A stretch of 64,000 nt of DNA from Microbacterium sp. NC79 (lineage in GTDB: Bacteria > Actinomycetota > Actinomycetes > Actinomycetales > Microbacteriaceae). The translations under genes were made by a program, and so were the position numbers. Below, piece after piece: positions 37,487 through 46,116 of the stretch (positions are counted from its first letter, which is position 1; every line of letters begins with the position of its first letter). The notes beneath the pieces were generated by a model that made no database searches, was not told the DNA's origin, and worked only from the letters and a program-made list of their open reading frames with translations. The stretch spans positions 101,839-165,838 of the forward strand of contig NZ_JAHQYI010000003.1 of the NCBI RefSeq assembly GCF_019061125.1. The letters run 5' to 3'.

Positions 37487-37732
37487 CTACTTGAGGCCTC
37501 CGTCGCAGTGATCCTCGTTGACACCGCCCCAACGGCCGTGTTCCATGCAGTCCTTGCCCTTGTCAGGCTGAGGGTCCTGGCGGGCCGGCTTGTTGCTGTT
37601 GCCGTGGTCGCTACCGTCACTCTGCTCAGAGTGTGCGGGAGAGGCAGTCGCGGAGGTCGCCACCAGGGGCATTGCTCCGAAAGTGAGAAGACCGGCGACC
37701 ATGATGCTGCCGGCGATGCGCTTGATGGACAT
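37487..37732 (-). CDS. Small secreted hydrophilic protein
   Basis: 81 aa from ATG at 37732, five bases after AGGAGGT, a near-ideal ribosome site. The signal peptide is about 1-31 (M-S-I-K-R-I, hydrophobic core, A-T-A-S-P-A). The mature part is about 50 residues of Asp/Lys/Gln/His-rich sequence ending with two cysteines around H-G-R-W-G-G-V-N-E-D-H. No family recognised. It lies 93 bp before luxS in the same direction. The cysteine pair could form one disulfide. Confidence 0.7.
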   Translation of the reverse strand: MSIKRIAGSIMVAGLLTFGAMPLVATSATASPAHSEQSDGSDHGNSNKPARQDPQPDKGKDCMEHGRWGGVNEDHCDGGLK

Positions 37733-37909
37733 ATGACCTCCTGTGGGGACTCGTGGCGTACGTTTCGTCACGTCCGAAGATTAGGCCGATCTCATGTTCG
37801 CTGGCGAGGGTTTCCGAGACTCCTCCTGACCACACGCGCGGAATTTGCGCAATTTTGGAACCTCGCCTCCGTAGAAACGCACGTCGTCTCCGCGTGATGC
37901 AATAGAGAG

Positions 37910-39433
37910 GTGCATATTCACGCTGATTCCGCCCTCATCGCTGCTCTTGCTGACGACCTTCGTGAGGCACGCTTCACGTCGGAGAGCATTCGTGCCGCGT
38001 GGGGTGTGGCTGCAGACAACGCGTTTGCCCGCGGAACCAGGGTGCCTGCACTGCGTGCGCTGAAGAATCGTACGGATGCGACTGCCGTTCTGGCTCGCCT
38101 ATTCGTCCTCGGCGTTGCGCAGCCGGCGGCAGACGTTGCCGCAGCGGTGCCGACCGTGGGCCTTGAGGGGTTGCGTGCGCTGAGCCTCATTCGCGGAGAT
38201 GACATGTGCGCGCCGACCGTGCTGATTCGGCCGCAGTCGTTTGTGGATGAAGCGGGTGTCGGTGAATGGTGGGTCGCCAGCGACCTGGACGAAACAGCTC
38301 TCGGCGGCGCACTCCCCGATGACCACGTCTTGGGAGTCGGGGGCGCATCGCTGACGCTTGCCGGACTCCAGGTTCCGACTCCAGCCGGGAGTGTTTTTGA
38401 CCTCGGCACCGGGTGTGGCATTCAGGCGCTGCGTGCTCGGCGTCATGCCGATCGGGTGGTCGCTACCGATATTTCAGAGAATGCGCTGGCCTTCGCGCGG
38501 TTCAACGCACTGCTCAATGGGGTGGCTGACATTGATGTGCGCGCTGGCAGCCTGTTCGAACCTGTGGCGGGCGAGACGTTCGATCGCATTGTGTCGAACC
38601 CACCATTCGTGATCACACCGCGCCGTGATGACGTGCCAGCGTATGAGTATCGCGACGGCGGGATGCAGGGCGATGACCTCGTTGCGGCGGTCTTCGCTGG
38701 CGTTGGCGAGCACTTGAAGCCGGGCGGAATTGCGCAGTTCTTGGGCAATTGGGAGTACCGCTGGGGCACAGACGGCCTCGACCGTGTGCGCGCGTGGGTC
38801 GAAAACTCGCCGGTGCCATTGGATGCGTGGGTCATTGAACGCGAACAGCTTGACCCGGCGGAGTACGCGGCGCTGTGGATTCGTGACGGCGGAACCGTGC
38901 AGGGTACGGATGCACACGAACTGCTGCTGGATGCGTGGCTTGACGACTTTGCGCACCGCAACGTCACAGCCATCGGATTTGGGTATGTTTTGCTGCGCCG
39001 CCCGGTTGAAGGTTCGCCGACGCTTGGCCGTTTTGAACGTGTCACCAGTCCGATCCCTGCGGAGGGGACGATTGGTGCGCATCTTTCCGACATGCTCGCG
39101 GCTCACGACGCGGTTGGCATGCTCAGCGACGATGATCTCGCAGCGTTGCACCTGGTGACAGCGCCAGACGTCACCGAGAAGCGTCACTATTTGCCAGGCG
39201 CGGAAGACCCCACGGTGATTGAACTCAACCAGGGCTCCGGCTTTGGTCGTGCGCTCTCCGTCGACCCTGATCTCGCCGCACTCGTCGGCGCATGTGACGG
39301 TGAGCTCTCGCTTCAGCAGATCAATGACGCGATTGCGCACCTGTGGGAGGTTGATCCCGTGGCCCTCCGCGCTGACCTTCTCCCCCGCGTGCGTGAACTG
39401 ATTATCGGCGGATTCTTGCGCACCTCGGCATAG
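37910..39433 (+). CDS. Class I SAM-dependent methyltransferase
   Basis: 507 aa from GTG at 37910. An N-terminal helical domain at about 1-150; a Rossmann methyltransferase fold with D-L-G-T-G-C-G-I-Q at about 164-172 (motif I), V-A-T-D-I-S-E-N-A near 184-192, and the N-P-P-F motif near 231-234 typical of enzymes that methylate an amide or base nitrogen (HemK, RlmG, RsmC types). A C-terminal winged-helix-like domain of about 120 residues follows. Candidate substrates are rRNA or a release factor; the sequence does not decide. Single gene, divergent from the small secreted protein. Confidence 0.87.
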   Translation: MHIHADSALIAALADDLREARFTSESIRAAWGVAADNAFARGTRVPALRALKNRTDATAVLARLFVLGVAQPAADVAAAVPTVGLEGLRALSLIRGDDMCAPTVLIRPQSFVDEAGVGEWWVASDLDETALGGALPDDHVLGVGGASLTLAGLQVPTPAGSVFDLGTGCGIQALRARRHADRVVATDISENALAFARFNALLNGVADIDVRAGSLFEPVAGETFDRIVSNPPFVITPRRDDVPAYEYRDGGMQGDDLVAAVFAGVGEHLKPGGIAQFLGNWEYRWGTDGLDRVRAWVENSPVPLDAWVIEREQLDPAEYAALWIRDGGTVQGTDAHELLLDAWLDDFAHRNVTAIGFGYVLLRRPVEGSPTLGRFERVTSPIPAEGTIGAHLSDMLAAHDAVGMLSDDDLAALHLVTAPDVTEKRHYLPGAEDPTVIELNQGSGFGRALSVDPDLAALVGACDGELSLQQINDAIAHLWEVDPVALRADLLPRVRELIIGGFLRTSA

Positions 39434-39546
39434 CGCGGCGCCAAATACCCCAGGTCACCTCCGCCGGTCAACCCTCTTCTGTGCGCATGTCGATTCGCCT
39501 AAAGTCGCGTCACATAGCAAAGCAGCACATCCCCAGAGGAGGCAGC

Positions 39547-39804
39547 ATGACCATCGGATTCGGAATCTTCATTTTCGTCGTCGGCGCGATCTTGGCATTC
39601 GCACTCAACTTTGAGGTCGACTGGGTCGACCTCAATCTTGTCGGGTACATCATGATGGGTGCAGGCGCGCTGATGTTCATCATCGGACTTGCCGTCATGT
39701 TTAGCCGTCGCTCGTCGTCAAGTGTTTCCTCGACGCAGGTTGACCCTGCGTCCGGAAATCGTGTGACTCGCACCGAAACGCAGATGCCGAACGACCAGGT
39801 GTAG
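39547..39804 (+). CDS. DUF6458-type small membrane protein
   Basis: 85 aa from ATG at 39547, preceded by AGAGGAGG. Two membrane helices (about 3-20 and 29-50) joined by E-V-D-W-V-D-L-N-L-V-G, then a Ser/Thr-rich tail. This matches the small DUF6458 proteins common in Microbacteriaceae and relatives; role unknown. The frame extends to 39481, but the ribosome site fixes the start. Confidence 0.85.
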   Translation: MTIGFGIFIFVVGAILAFALNFEVDWVDLNLVGYIMMGAGALMFIIGLAVMFSRRSSSSVSSTQVDPASGNRVTRTETQMPNDQV

Positions 39805-39849
39805 CCCGCAGTCATCATCTGTTCAGCGCCGTTTCGGTAGGCTCGAAGC

Positions 39850-41277
39850 ATGCTGAACATGGTGGAGGGTCTCGCGCGCCTTCAAGCAGTCGCAACCTCA
39901 CCCGTCGTCGCTACGGTTGCGGAGGCTTTTGCCGGTGCAGGCAAAGATCTTGCCCTCGTCGGTGGTCCGGTTCGCGACGCTCTGCTTGGGCGCCCGACCC
40001 ACGACCTCGACTTCACCACCAACGCGCTGCCAGACGAAATTCTGGCGATCGTAACGCCCATTTCGACGACCCAGTGGGACATTGGACGAGCCTTCGGAAC
40101 CATTGGTGCACGTGTCAAAGGCGAGAATGTCGAGATCACGACGTATCGCGCGGATGCTTACGACGGTGTCACCCGCAAGCCCGTCGTCGCCTTTGGCGAC
40201 AGCCTCGATGCCGACCTGACCCGTCGCGACTTCACGGTCAACGCGATGGCGCTGAAGGTTCCGGCCGTCACGCTCGTCGACCCCACAGGCGGCGTTGAGG
40301 ACCTTGTCGCCGGTGTGCTACGCACCCCGATCGACCCGCAGATCAGCTTCGGCGATGACCCGCTGCGCATGCTCCGCGCCGCCCGTTTCGCCTCTCAACT
40401 GGAATTTGCCGTCGCCGAGCCGACCCTCGAGGCGATCGTTGCCCTGCGAGCCACGATCAGCATCGTGTCGCCCGAGCGCATCCAGTCTGAAATTGTGCGC
40501 CTGTTGCAGACGGACGACCCGTCGCGCGGCATTCGTATTCTGGTGGAGTCGGGGCTCATCGACGAGTTCATGCCAGAGGTTTCGGCACTCCAGCTTGAGG
40601 TTGACGAGCACCACCACCATAAAGACGTGTACGAGCACTCACTGACGGTTCTTCGCCAAGCGATCCAGCACGAAAAAGAGCGGTTTGGTGACGCGGAACC
40701 AAATATTGCGTTGCGCTTGGCTGCACTGCTGCACGACGTGGGTAAGCCCCGCACCCGCAAACTTGAGCCCAACGGTGGCGTGACCTTTCATCACCACGAC
40801 GTTGTCGGCTCCCGCATGGTGAAAAAGCGTCTGCAGGCACTGCGGTTTGACAATGACACGACGGCCGCGGTCGCGAAGCTTGTCGAACTGCACTTGCGTT
40901 TCTTTGGTTATGCCGAGGGCGCGTGGACAGACTCAGCGGTGCGCCGTTACGTGCGCGATGCCGGCGATCTGCTTGCCGAGCTGCACATTCTTACGCGTGC
41001 CGACGTGACCACGCGCAATAAGAAGAAGGCGGCGCGCCTCGCTCGCGCATATGACGACATTGAAAAGCGCATCGATGAACTTGCGGAGCAGGAAGAGCTC
41101 AACTCGCTGCGACCCGAACTCGATGGCAACCAGATTCAGACGATCCTGGGCATCGGGCCTGGCCGCGAGGTCGGCGAGGCGTACAAGTTCTTGATGGAGA
41201 TTCGCCTTGATGAGGGAATCATCGGCCAGGATGCCGCAGAACAACGCCTCCGCGATTGGTGGAGCGCCCGCGCGTAA
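39850..41277 (+). CDS. CCA-adding tRNA nucleotidyltransferase
   Basis: Adds CCA to tRNA 3' ends; needed here because neither tRNA gene in the window encodes CCA. 475 aa: head domain G-G-P-V-R-D-A-L-L-G-R near 37-47 and the D-L-D-F metal-binding pair near 51-54, R-R-D-F-T-V-N-A near 127-134, then an HD domain (L-L-H-D-V-G-K-P near 296-303; H-H-H-D near 315) typical of the actinobacterial form. The relatives of this gene, DUF6049 and murJ are near neighbours in mycobacteria; here about 3 kb of other genes separates them. Confidence 0.94.
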   Translation: MLNMVEGLARLQAVATSPVVATVAEAFAGAGKDLALVGGPVRDALLGRPTHDLDFTTNALPDEILAIVTPISTTQWDIGRAFGTIGARVKGENVEITTYRADAYDGVTRKPVVAFGDSLDADLTRRDFTVNAMALKVPAVTLVDPTGGVEDLVAGVLRTPIDPQISFGDDPLRMLRAARFASQLEFAVAEPTLEAIVALRATISIVSPERIQSEIVRLLQTDDPSRGIRILVESGLIDEFMPEVSALQLEVDEHHHHKDVYEHSLTVLRQAIQHEKERFGDAEPNIALRLAALLHDVGKPRTRKLEPNGGVTFHHHDVVGSRMVKKRLQALRFDNDTTAAVAKLVELHLRFFGYAEGAWTDSAVRRYVRDAGDLLAELHILTRADVTTRNKKKAARLARAYDDIEKRIDELAEQEELNSLRPELDGNQIQTILGIGPGREVGEAYKFLMEIRLDEGIIGQDAAEQRLRDWWSARA

Positions 41278-41360
41278 GAACACGCAGGCTGGCTTCGCCT
41301 CGCGCACCACGTCTGCGGTCACACGGCGGCTTATCGTCGTGCAGGTGACGGCCGGGTAAC

Positions 41361-41380
41361 CGTGTCGCAAAGTTGCGACA
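41361..41380. promoter_or_regulatory. 20-bp palindromic operator-like site
   Basis: GTGTCGCAAAGTTGCGACAC has 9-bp arms around AG. It ends 43 bp upstream of the ATG of the broken lipoprotein gene, so it probably controlled that gene. Confidence 0.5.
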
Positions 41381-41423
41381 CGACGGCGACAGCGTTGCAA
41401 CAAAGGCTCGATAGTCTGGCCAT

Positions 41424-41716
41424 ATGAACACAGAATCTCGCGCTGTTCGCACAGTGCGTGGCCTTGTGACCGGAGTCAGTGTGGGCGTTCTCGCCCTGGC
41501 TATCGCCGGTTGTTCTGTGGGGCCGCCGATCAACCGCACGTGTTTGATGAGCTGGCTCGGGCCGGAAACGCGCGCGATATCGCCGGCTCCGGCATCGGTC
41601 TGACGCTCGTCGCGACGGTCCTGCGTCGTCACGGCGGCGGCGTCGCCCTGCGCTCAGCAGAAGGGGCTGGCACCGTTGTGACTCTGCACCTTCCCGTGCA
41701 CGCCCCTCAGCGCTAG
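41424..41716 (+). pseudogene. Deletion remnant: lipoprotein signal joined to the tail of a histidine kinase
   Basis: Two truncated genes meet here. From ATG 41424 the frame encodes a lipoprotein signal (basic N-terminus, hydrophobic V-G-V-L-A-L-A-I-A-G-C, lipobox Cys30), then loses sense after about Ser31 and stops at 41603. In another frame, from about 41530 to the stop at 41716, there is the end of a sensor histidine kinase ATPase domain: H-V-F-D-E-L-A-R, the G2 box G-S-G-I-G-L-T-L-V, H-G-G-G-V, then G-A-G-T-V-V-T-L-H-L-P. The junction lies near 41515-41530. I infer a deletion that removed most of both genes. Neither part is likely functional. Confidence 0.8.
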
Positions 41717-41759
41717 CGACCCCCTTTTCCCAGGTCCCGTCCGGGTGTACTTTCCTGGC

Positions 41760-42335
41760 ATGATCATCACCGTCCCGACCCTCGCTGAGGTGACGGGCCA
41801 CGCCGCCGACATGTATGCATCCGACATGTCTGACGACGGGTTTGTGCACACCTACACGCAGGCGATGGCAATCAACCCCGAAGCACATCACGCCTTCGAG
41901 TCGCTGATTCGTGCCCTCGTTCCTTCGCTCGGAGTCCGCAACTACGAGGCCGCAACACTCGGCGCGGCCCGTGCGATTGGCTCTGCCCACTGCCTCCTCG
42001 CGCACGGACGAAAGTCGGTGAACGCGGGACTCACTGATGCCGCCGGTCTGCGCGGCTTTGCTCACGATGACGACAGCGCCTTCACTGACGCTGAGCGGGC
42101 CATCATGCGTTTCGCCGCCAAACTCAGCTCTGCCCCGACGACGATGACCGACGCCGATTCTGCAGAGCTTCGAACGCACGGGTTTAGCGACCGGCAGATT
42201 GTTGACATCACCCTCGCCGCCAGTGCTCGCAACTTCTTTAGCCGCGCTCTGCTCGCGCTCGTGGTTCCGGTCGATGACATGCCGGGGCTCGACCCTGATG
42301 CTGCGGAGGCACTTCGCGCACGCGCCGTTCGCTGA
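41760..42335 (+). CDS. Carboxymuconolactone decarboxylase/AhpD-like protein
   Basis: 191 aa from ATG at 41760; an in-frame start at 41745 is less likely. All-helical AhpD-like fold with core G-S-A-H-C-L-L-A-H-G near 82-91, where peroxidase-type members have C-x-x-C. Only the second cysteine is present (Cys86), followed by the conserved His. The end V-P-V-D-D-M-P-G-L-D-P-D is seen in other peroxidase-related members. With one Cys, classical peroxiredoxin-reductase chemistry is doubtful. Confidence 0.8.
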   Translation: MIITVPTLAEVTGHAADMYASDMSDDGFVHTYTQAMAINPEAHHAFESLIRALVPSLGVRNYEAATLGAARAIGSAHCLLAHGRKSVNAGLTDAAGLRGFAHDDDSAFTDAERAIMRFAAKLSSAPTTMTDADSAELRTHGFSDRQIVDITLAASARNFFSRALLALVVPVDDMPGLDPDAAEALRARAVR

Positions 42336-42433
42336 GGTGGTGCGTTTCGGCTCACCCCCTGACTAGATGTAAGCGGGTGCCGTCAGGCGAGCGTCATGCG
42401 TACACTGGAGGGCATCGTTCGCAGAGGAACAGC

Positions 42434-43762
42434 ATGACTTCACAGTGGGCAGTGCCGCACGGTGTGACCCCCGAAACATCACGCCTGCTGATTGAACGTG
42501 CACACGAAGAGATCATCGCAGGCAATCTCGGCGATGCCCGTCTGCTTGACGTGCGTGAACTTGTGCGGGAATCTTGGCGCCGCTCCCTCGCGTCGGCCGT
42601 CGGTGCCGAAGATCTGCCGCCGCTGGAGTTCACGCGCGAGGCGATTGAGGCGTACCGACGGGACCACCCGCTCGCCGGAGCCCGCGACATGATCCGCGCC
42701 CTCCTGGTTCCGGGCGATGCCGCATCCTCCGGCGTTGTCGTCGCTGTCGGCGATGCCGCTGGGCGCCTGCTGTGGGTCGAGGGCGACCACGGCATCCAAT
42801 CGCTCACCAGCGACATGGGCTTTGTGGCTGGCGCGAACTGGTCAGAGCAGGTGGTCGGAACCTCGGCACCAGGAACAGCGCTGGCGCTGGGACAATCGGT
42901 GCAGATTCAGGGCGCGGAACACTTCAACCGCTTCGTGCAGCCGTGGTCGTGCACGGCGGCCCCGGTGCGCGACCCTGAAACGCGCGAGATCCTCGGAGTC
43001 ATCGACGTCACCGGAGGCGTCGAAGCCGTCACCCCTCAAGCCCAGCTTCTCGTCGACGCGACGGCGAGGGCTGTGGAGTCGGAACTGCTCGTCGCGCGCC
43101 TTCGGCACCGCGCCGAACCGCAGCAGTCACCCGCAACACCGCGCCGCGCACCCGCGCGCACGGCGCGCGCCAACCTGCGCGTGCTCGGACAGGAACGCGC
43201 CTATCTCGCCGTCGAGGGTGACGGTGTCAGCACACACTCCCCGCTCGGTACCCGTCACGCTGAAATCCTGCTGATGCTGGTGATTCACCGGCAGGGCCTG
43301 TCGGCCGAACGCCTCACCGAGCTCGTATACGGGGAGGGCACCAGTATCGACACGTTGCGACCCGAAATGGTGCGCCTCCGCAAAGTCTTGGCCAAGGTCG
43401 CGCCATTTATCGAGCTGGAATCCCGTCCCTACCGCCTCACGCCGATCATGGAATCCGACGCGCACCAGGTGCTCTCGCTGCTCGAGCGCGGTGCGCACCG
43501 CGTTGCGCTCGCGGCCTATGTCGGCGACGTCCTCACCGACTCCATTTCACCCGGGGTGGAAGACTTTCGCGCCACCGTGCGCACCGCGCTGCGTGAAGCT
43601 CTCATCGCGGAGGCGAGCGCCGACGTTCTGCTGGAATACGCCGACACCGATGCCGGACGCGATGACCTTGAGGTGCTGCAACTCGCTCTTGGGCTGCTGC
43701 CTGCGCGCTCGCCCAAACGCTCGATGCTCGTGAGCCGTATCGAACGCCTCACCGCGGAGTAG
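42434..43762 (+). CDS. GAF-domain transcriptional regulator of the aldehyde dehydrogenase group
   Basis: 442 aa from ATG at 42434 behind AGAGGAAC. An N-terminal helical segment contains R-E-S-W-R-R-S-L, the signature seen in AcoR-type regulators. The GAF sensor domain is at about 75-215, and the C-terminal winged-helix DNA-binding region at about 235-340. It lacks the AAA+ sigma-54 activation domain of classical AcoR, as usual in actinobacteria. It lies directly upstream of an aldehyde dehydrogenase gene whose promoter region holds a 14-bp palindrome. Inferred role: sensing an aldehyde or related small molecule and activating or derepressing that gene. Confidence 0.85.
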   Translation: MTSQWAVPHGVTPETSRLLIERAHEEIIAGNLGDARLLDVRELVRESWRRSLASAVGAEDLPPLEFTREAIEAYRRDHPLAGARDMIRALLVPGDAASSGVVVAVGDAAGRLLWVEGDHGIQSLTSDMGFVAGANWSEQVVGTSAPGTALALGQSVQIQGAEHFNRFVQPWSCTAAPVRDPETREILGVIDVTGGVEAVTPQAQLLVDATARAVESELLVARLRHRAEPQQSPATPRRAPARTARANLRVLGQERAYLAVEGDGVSTHSPLGTRHAEILLMLVIHRQGLSAERLTELVYGEGTSIDTLRPEMVRLRKVLAKVAPFIELESRPYRLTPIMESDAHQVLSLLERGAHRVALAAYVGDVLTDSISPGVEDFRATVRTALREALIAEASADVLLEYADTDAGRDDLEVLQLALGLLPARSPKRSMLVSRIERLTAE

Positions 43763-43854
43763 TCACCGCGGTAGTGAACCCGCAACTTCGGCACTGACCC
43801 CGCAGCCCCGGAATTTCCGCGGCATTCGGCGGGTGTCGAGCCGCGTGCAAGGTT

Positions 43855-43868
43855 GTGCAACGTTGCAC
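43855..43868. promoter_or_regulatory. Palindromic operator upstream of the aldehyde dehydrogenase gene
   Basis: GTGCAACGTTGCAC, with flanks extending it to the imperfect TTGTGCAACGTTGCACGA. Half-site-like GTGCAA copies lie at 43845 and 43881. It is 71 bp upstream of the start codon; binding by the GAF regulator is inferred from position. Confidence 0.6.
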
Positions 43869-43938
43869 GACGTACCTTCTGTGCAACGCGATTCACATCG
43901 CCACAGGTTCCACTCACAGATGTCAAAGGAGACAGCTC

Positions 43939-45486
43939 ATGACCATTGTTGAAGAAGGCGTATCGAGCATCTACGCCGCTCCCGGCCAGGCCGGATCCGT
44001 CGCCACCTACCGTGCTCGCTACGGCCACTACATCGGCGGCGAATGGGTCGACCCGATCAAGGGACAGTACTTCGAGAACATTTCACCCGTGAACGGCAAG
44101 CCGTTTTGTGAGGTTGGCCGCGGCACCGTTGAAGACATCGACCGCGCTGTCGACGTCGCATGGAAGGCATTCCAGGGCTGGAAGAAGACCTCCCCCACGC
44201 AGCGCGCAAACATCATGAACAAGATCGCCGACCGCATGGAGCAGCACCTCGAAGCGATCGCCGTCGCGGAGACGTGGGAAAACGGTAAGCCCGTTCGTGA
44301 GACGCTCGCCGCCGACATTCCGCTCGCCATTGACCACTTCCGCTACTTCGCCGGCGCGCTTCGCGCTCAGGAGGGCGGCCTCAGCCAGCTTGACGAGAAC
44401 ACCGTCGCCTACCACTTCCACGAGCCGCTCGGCGTGGTCGGTCAGATCATTCCGTGGAACTTCCCGATCCTGATGGCGGTCTGGAAGCTCGCGCCCGCGC
44501 TCGCGGCAGGCAACTGCATCGTGCTGAAGCCGGCCGAGCAGACGCCAGCATCGATCCTGTTCCTGTTCGACATCATCGGCGACCTGCTGCCTGCCGGTGT
44601 CATCAACATCGTCAACGGCTTCGGAATTGAGGCTGGTGCGCCCCTCGCATCGCACAAGAAGATTCGCAAGATCGCCTTCACGGGTGAGACCACGACCGGG
44701 CGCCTCATCATGCAGTACGCCTCGCAGAACCTCATTCCGGTGACGCTCGAGCTCGGTGGCAAGTCGCCGAACGTGTTCTTCGAAGACGTCGCCCAGCAGG
44801 ATGACGCGTTCTACGACAAGGCACTCGAAGGCTTCACGATGTTCGCCCTCAACCAGGGCGAAGTCTGCACCTGCCCGTCACGTGCGCTGCTGCAGAAGTC
44901 GATCTACGACTCCTTCCTCAGCGACGGCCTCGAACGCGTTGGCAAGATCGTGCAGGGCAACCCGCTCGACCCCGCCACGATGATCGGTGCGCAGGCCTCG
45001 AACGACCAGCTCGAGAAGATCCTCTCCTACATTCAAATTGGTCAGGAGGGTGGCGCGAAGCTCCTCACCGGTGGCGAGCGCGTCGACCTCGGCGGCGACC
45101 TCAGCGACGGCTTCTACGTCGCCCCGACCGTCTTCGAAGGCACGAACGACATGCGTATCTTCCAGGAGGAGATCTTCGGGCCGGTGCTCTCCGTCACCAG
45201 CTTCGAGAACTTCGACGACGCCATTTCGATCGCAAACGACACCCTCTATGGCCTGGGCGCCGGCGTGTGGAGCCGATCGGGTGACACCGCGTACCGCGCC
45301 GGCCGCGCGATTGAAGCCGGCCGCGTCTGGACCAACACCTACCACCAGTACCCCGCACACGCTGCGTTCGGTGGCTACAAGCAGTCCGGTATCGGCCGCG
45401 AAAACCACCTGAAGATGCTCGAGCACTACCAGCAGACCAAGAACCTGCTGGTCAGCTACGCAGAAGGACCGATGGGCTTCTTCTAA
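43939..45486 (+). CDS. NAD-dependent aldehyde dehydrogenase (acetaldehyde/ExaC type)
   Basis: Oxidises an aldehyde, probably acetaldehyde or a short aliphatic one, to the acid. 515 aa from ATG at 43939 with AAAGGAGA nine bases upstream; the frame opens at 43855 inside the operator region. Cofactor motif F-T-G-E-T-T-T-G near 247-254, catalytic Glu271 in L-E-L-G-G-K, catalytic Cys310 in G-E-V-C-T-C, and the oligomerisation end. This subtype is usually found with a GAF/AcoR regulator and a DUF779 gene, exactly as here. Confidence 0.95.
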   Translation: MTIVEEGVSSIYAAPGQAGSVATYRARYGHYIGGEWVDPIKGQYFENISPVNGKPFCEVGRGTVEDIDRAVDVAWKAFQGWKKTSPTQRANIMNKIADRMEQHLEAIAVAETWENGKPVRETLAADIPLAIDHFRYFAGALRAQEGGLSQLDENTVAYHFHEPLGVVGQIIPWNFPILMAVWKLAPALAAGNCIVLKPAEQTPASILFLFDIIGDLLPAGVINIVNGFGIEAGAPLASHKKIRKIAFTGETTTGRLIMQYASQNLIPVTLELGGKSPNVFFEDVAQQDDAFYDKALEGFTMFALNQGEVCTCPSRALLQKSIYDSFLSDGLERVGKIVQGNPLDPATMIGAQASNDQLEKILSYIQIGQEGGAKLLTGGERVDLGGDLSDGFYVAPTVFEGTNDMRIFQEEIFGPVLSVTSFENFDDAISIANDTLYGLGAGVWSRSGDTAYRAGRAIEAGRVWTNTYHQYPAHAAFGGYKQSGIGRENHLKMLEHYQQTKNLLVSYAEGPMGFF

Positions 45487-45575
45487 GCCCACTACCGTCG
45501 ATTTCCCCGGGCGCCGGAAAACCTGAACCCCTTCCTGGCACCGGCGCTCGGGTGAACAATGGACTCCCACAAACC

Positions 45576-45609
45576 AGGGTGGGAGCAGGGCCGCTCCTGC
45601 TCCCACCCT
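45576..45609. promoter_or_regulatory. Hairpin between the aldehyde dehydrogenase gene and DUF779
   Basis: A 14-bp perfect stem with a 6-nt loop and no T run, 28 bp before the DUF779 start. It may be an attenuator or RNA-stabilising structure that lowers downstream expression. Confidence 0.6.
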
Positions 45610-45637
45610 TAACCGCTTGTATGGCAAAGGAGCCGTC

Positions 45638-46045
45638 ATGAGTGAGTTTTCGCGGGTGGCTGTGACCGATGAGGCAGCCGAACTGTTGCGGGAGTTGACC
45701 GCGCAGCATGGGCCGCTGATGTTTCACCAGTCGGGTGGGTGCTGTGACGGCAGCGCCCCGATGTGTTATCCGGTCGGAATGTACATGCTCAGCGCCGTCG
45801 ATGTGCATTTGGGCTCGTTGCATGTTGACGGGCTCGACCCGATTGAGGTGTACATGTCTGAGTCGCAGTTTGAGTACTGGAAATTCACGCACCTGACGAT
45901 CGACGTCGTCGAAGGCCGCGGTGCCGGCTTCAGCGTCGAAAGCCCGACGGGCAAGCGGTTTCTCATCCGCTCACGGATGCTCACCGACGCCGAAATCGCT
46001 CACTTCGGGTTGCTCCCGGAGTCTCCGGTAACGCGACGACCGTAA
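45638..46045 (+). CDS. DUF779 protein
   Basis: 135 aa from ATG at 45638, with AAAGGAG six bases upstream. The family motif F-H-Q-S-G-G-C-C-D-G-S-A-P-M-C at about 30-44 has three cysteines likely to bind a metal or form disulfides; the R-F-L-I-R-S-R-M-L end follows. DUF779 genes travel with aldehyde dehydrogenases of this subtype, so an accessory role in that oxidation is likely but not established. Same direction as the dehydrogenase, 151 bp downstream with a hairpin between. Confidence 0.92.
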   Translation: MSEFSRVAVTDEAAELLRELTAQHGPLMFHQSGGCCDGSAPMCYPVGMYMLSAVDVHLGSLHVDGLDPIEVYMSESQFEYWKFTHLTIDVVEGRGAGFSVESPTGKRFLIRSRMLTDAEIAHFGLLPESPVTRRP

Positions 46046-46081
46046 CTGTTCTGTAGGACAAGCTATTTGCAGAACGAGCAT

Positions 46082-46110
46082 GGGGGCGCCGGGGACCATT
46101 CGGCACCCCC
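46082..46110. terminator. Probable terminator between convergent genes
   Basis: GGGGGCGCCG (46082-46091) pairs with CGGCACCCCC (46101-46110) with one mismatch and a 9-nt loop, between DUF779 and the GH28-like gene. Confidence 0.6.
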
Positions 46111-46116
46111 CAAGTT

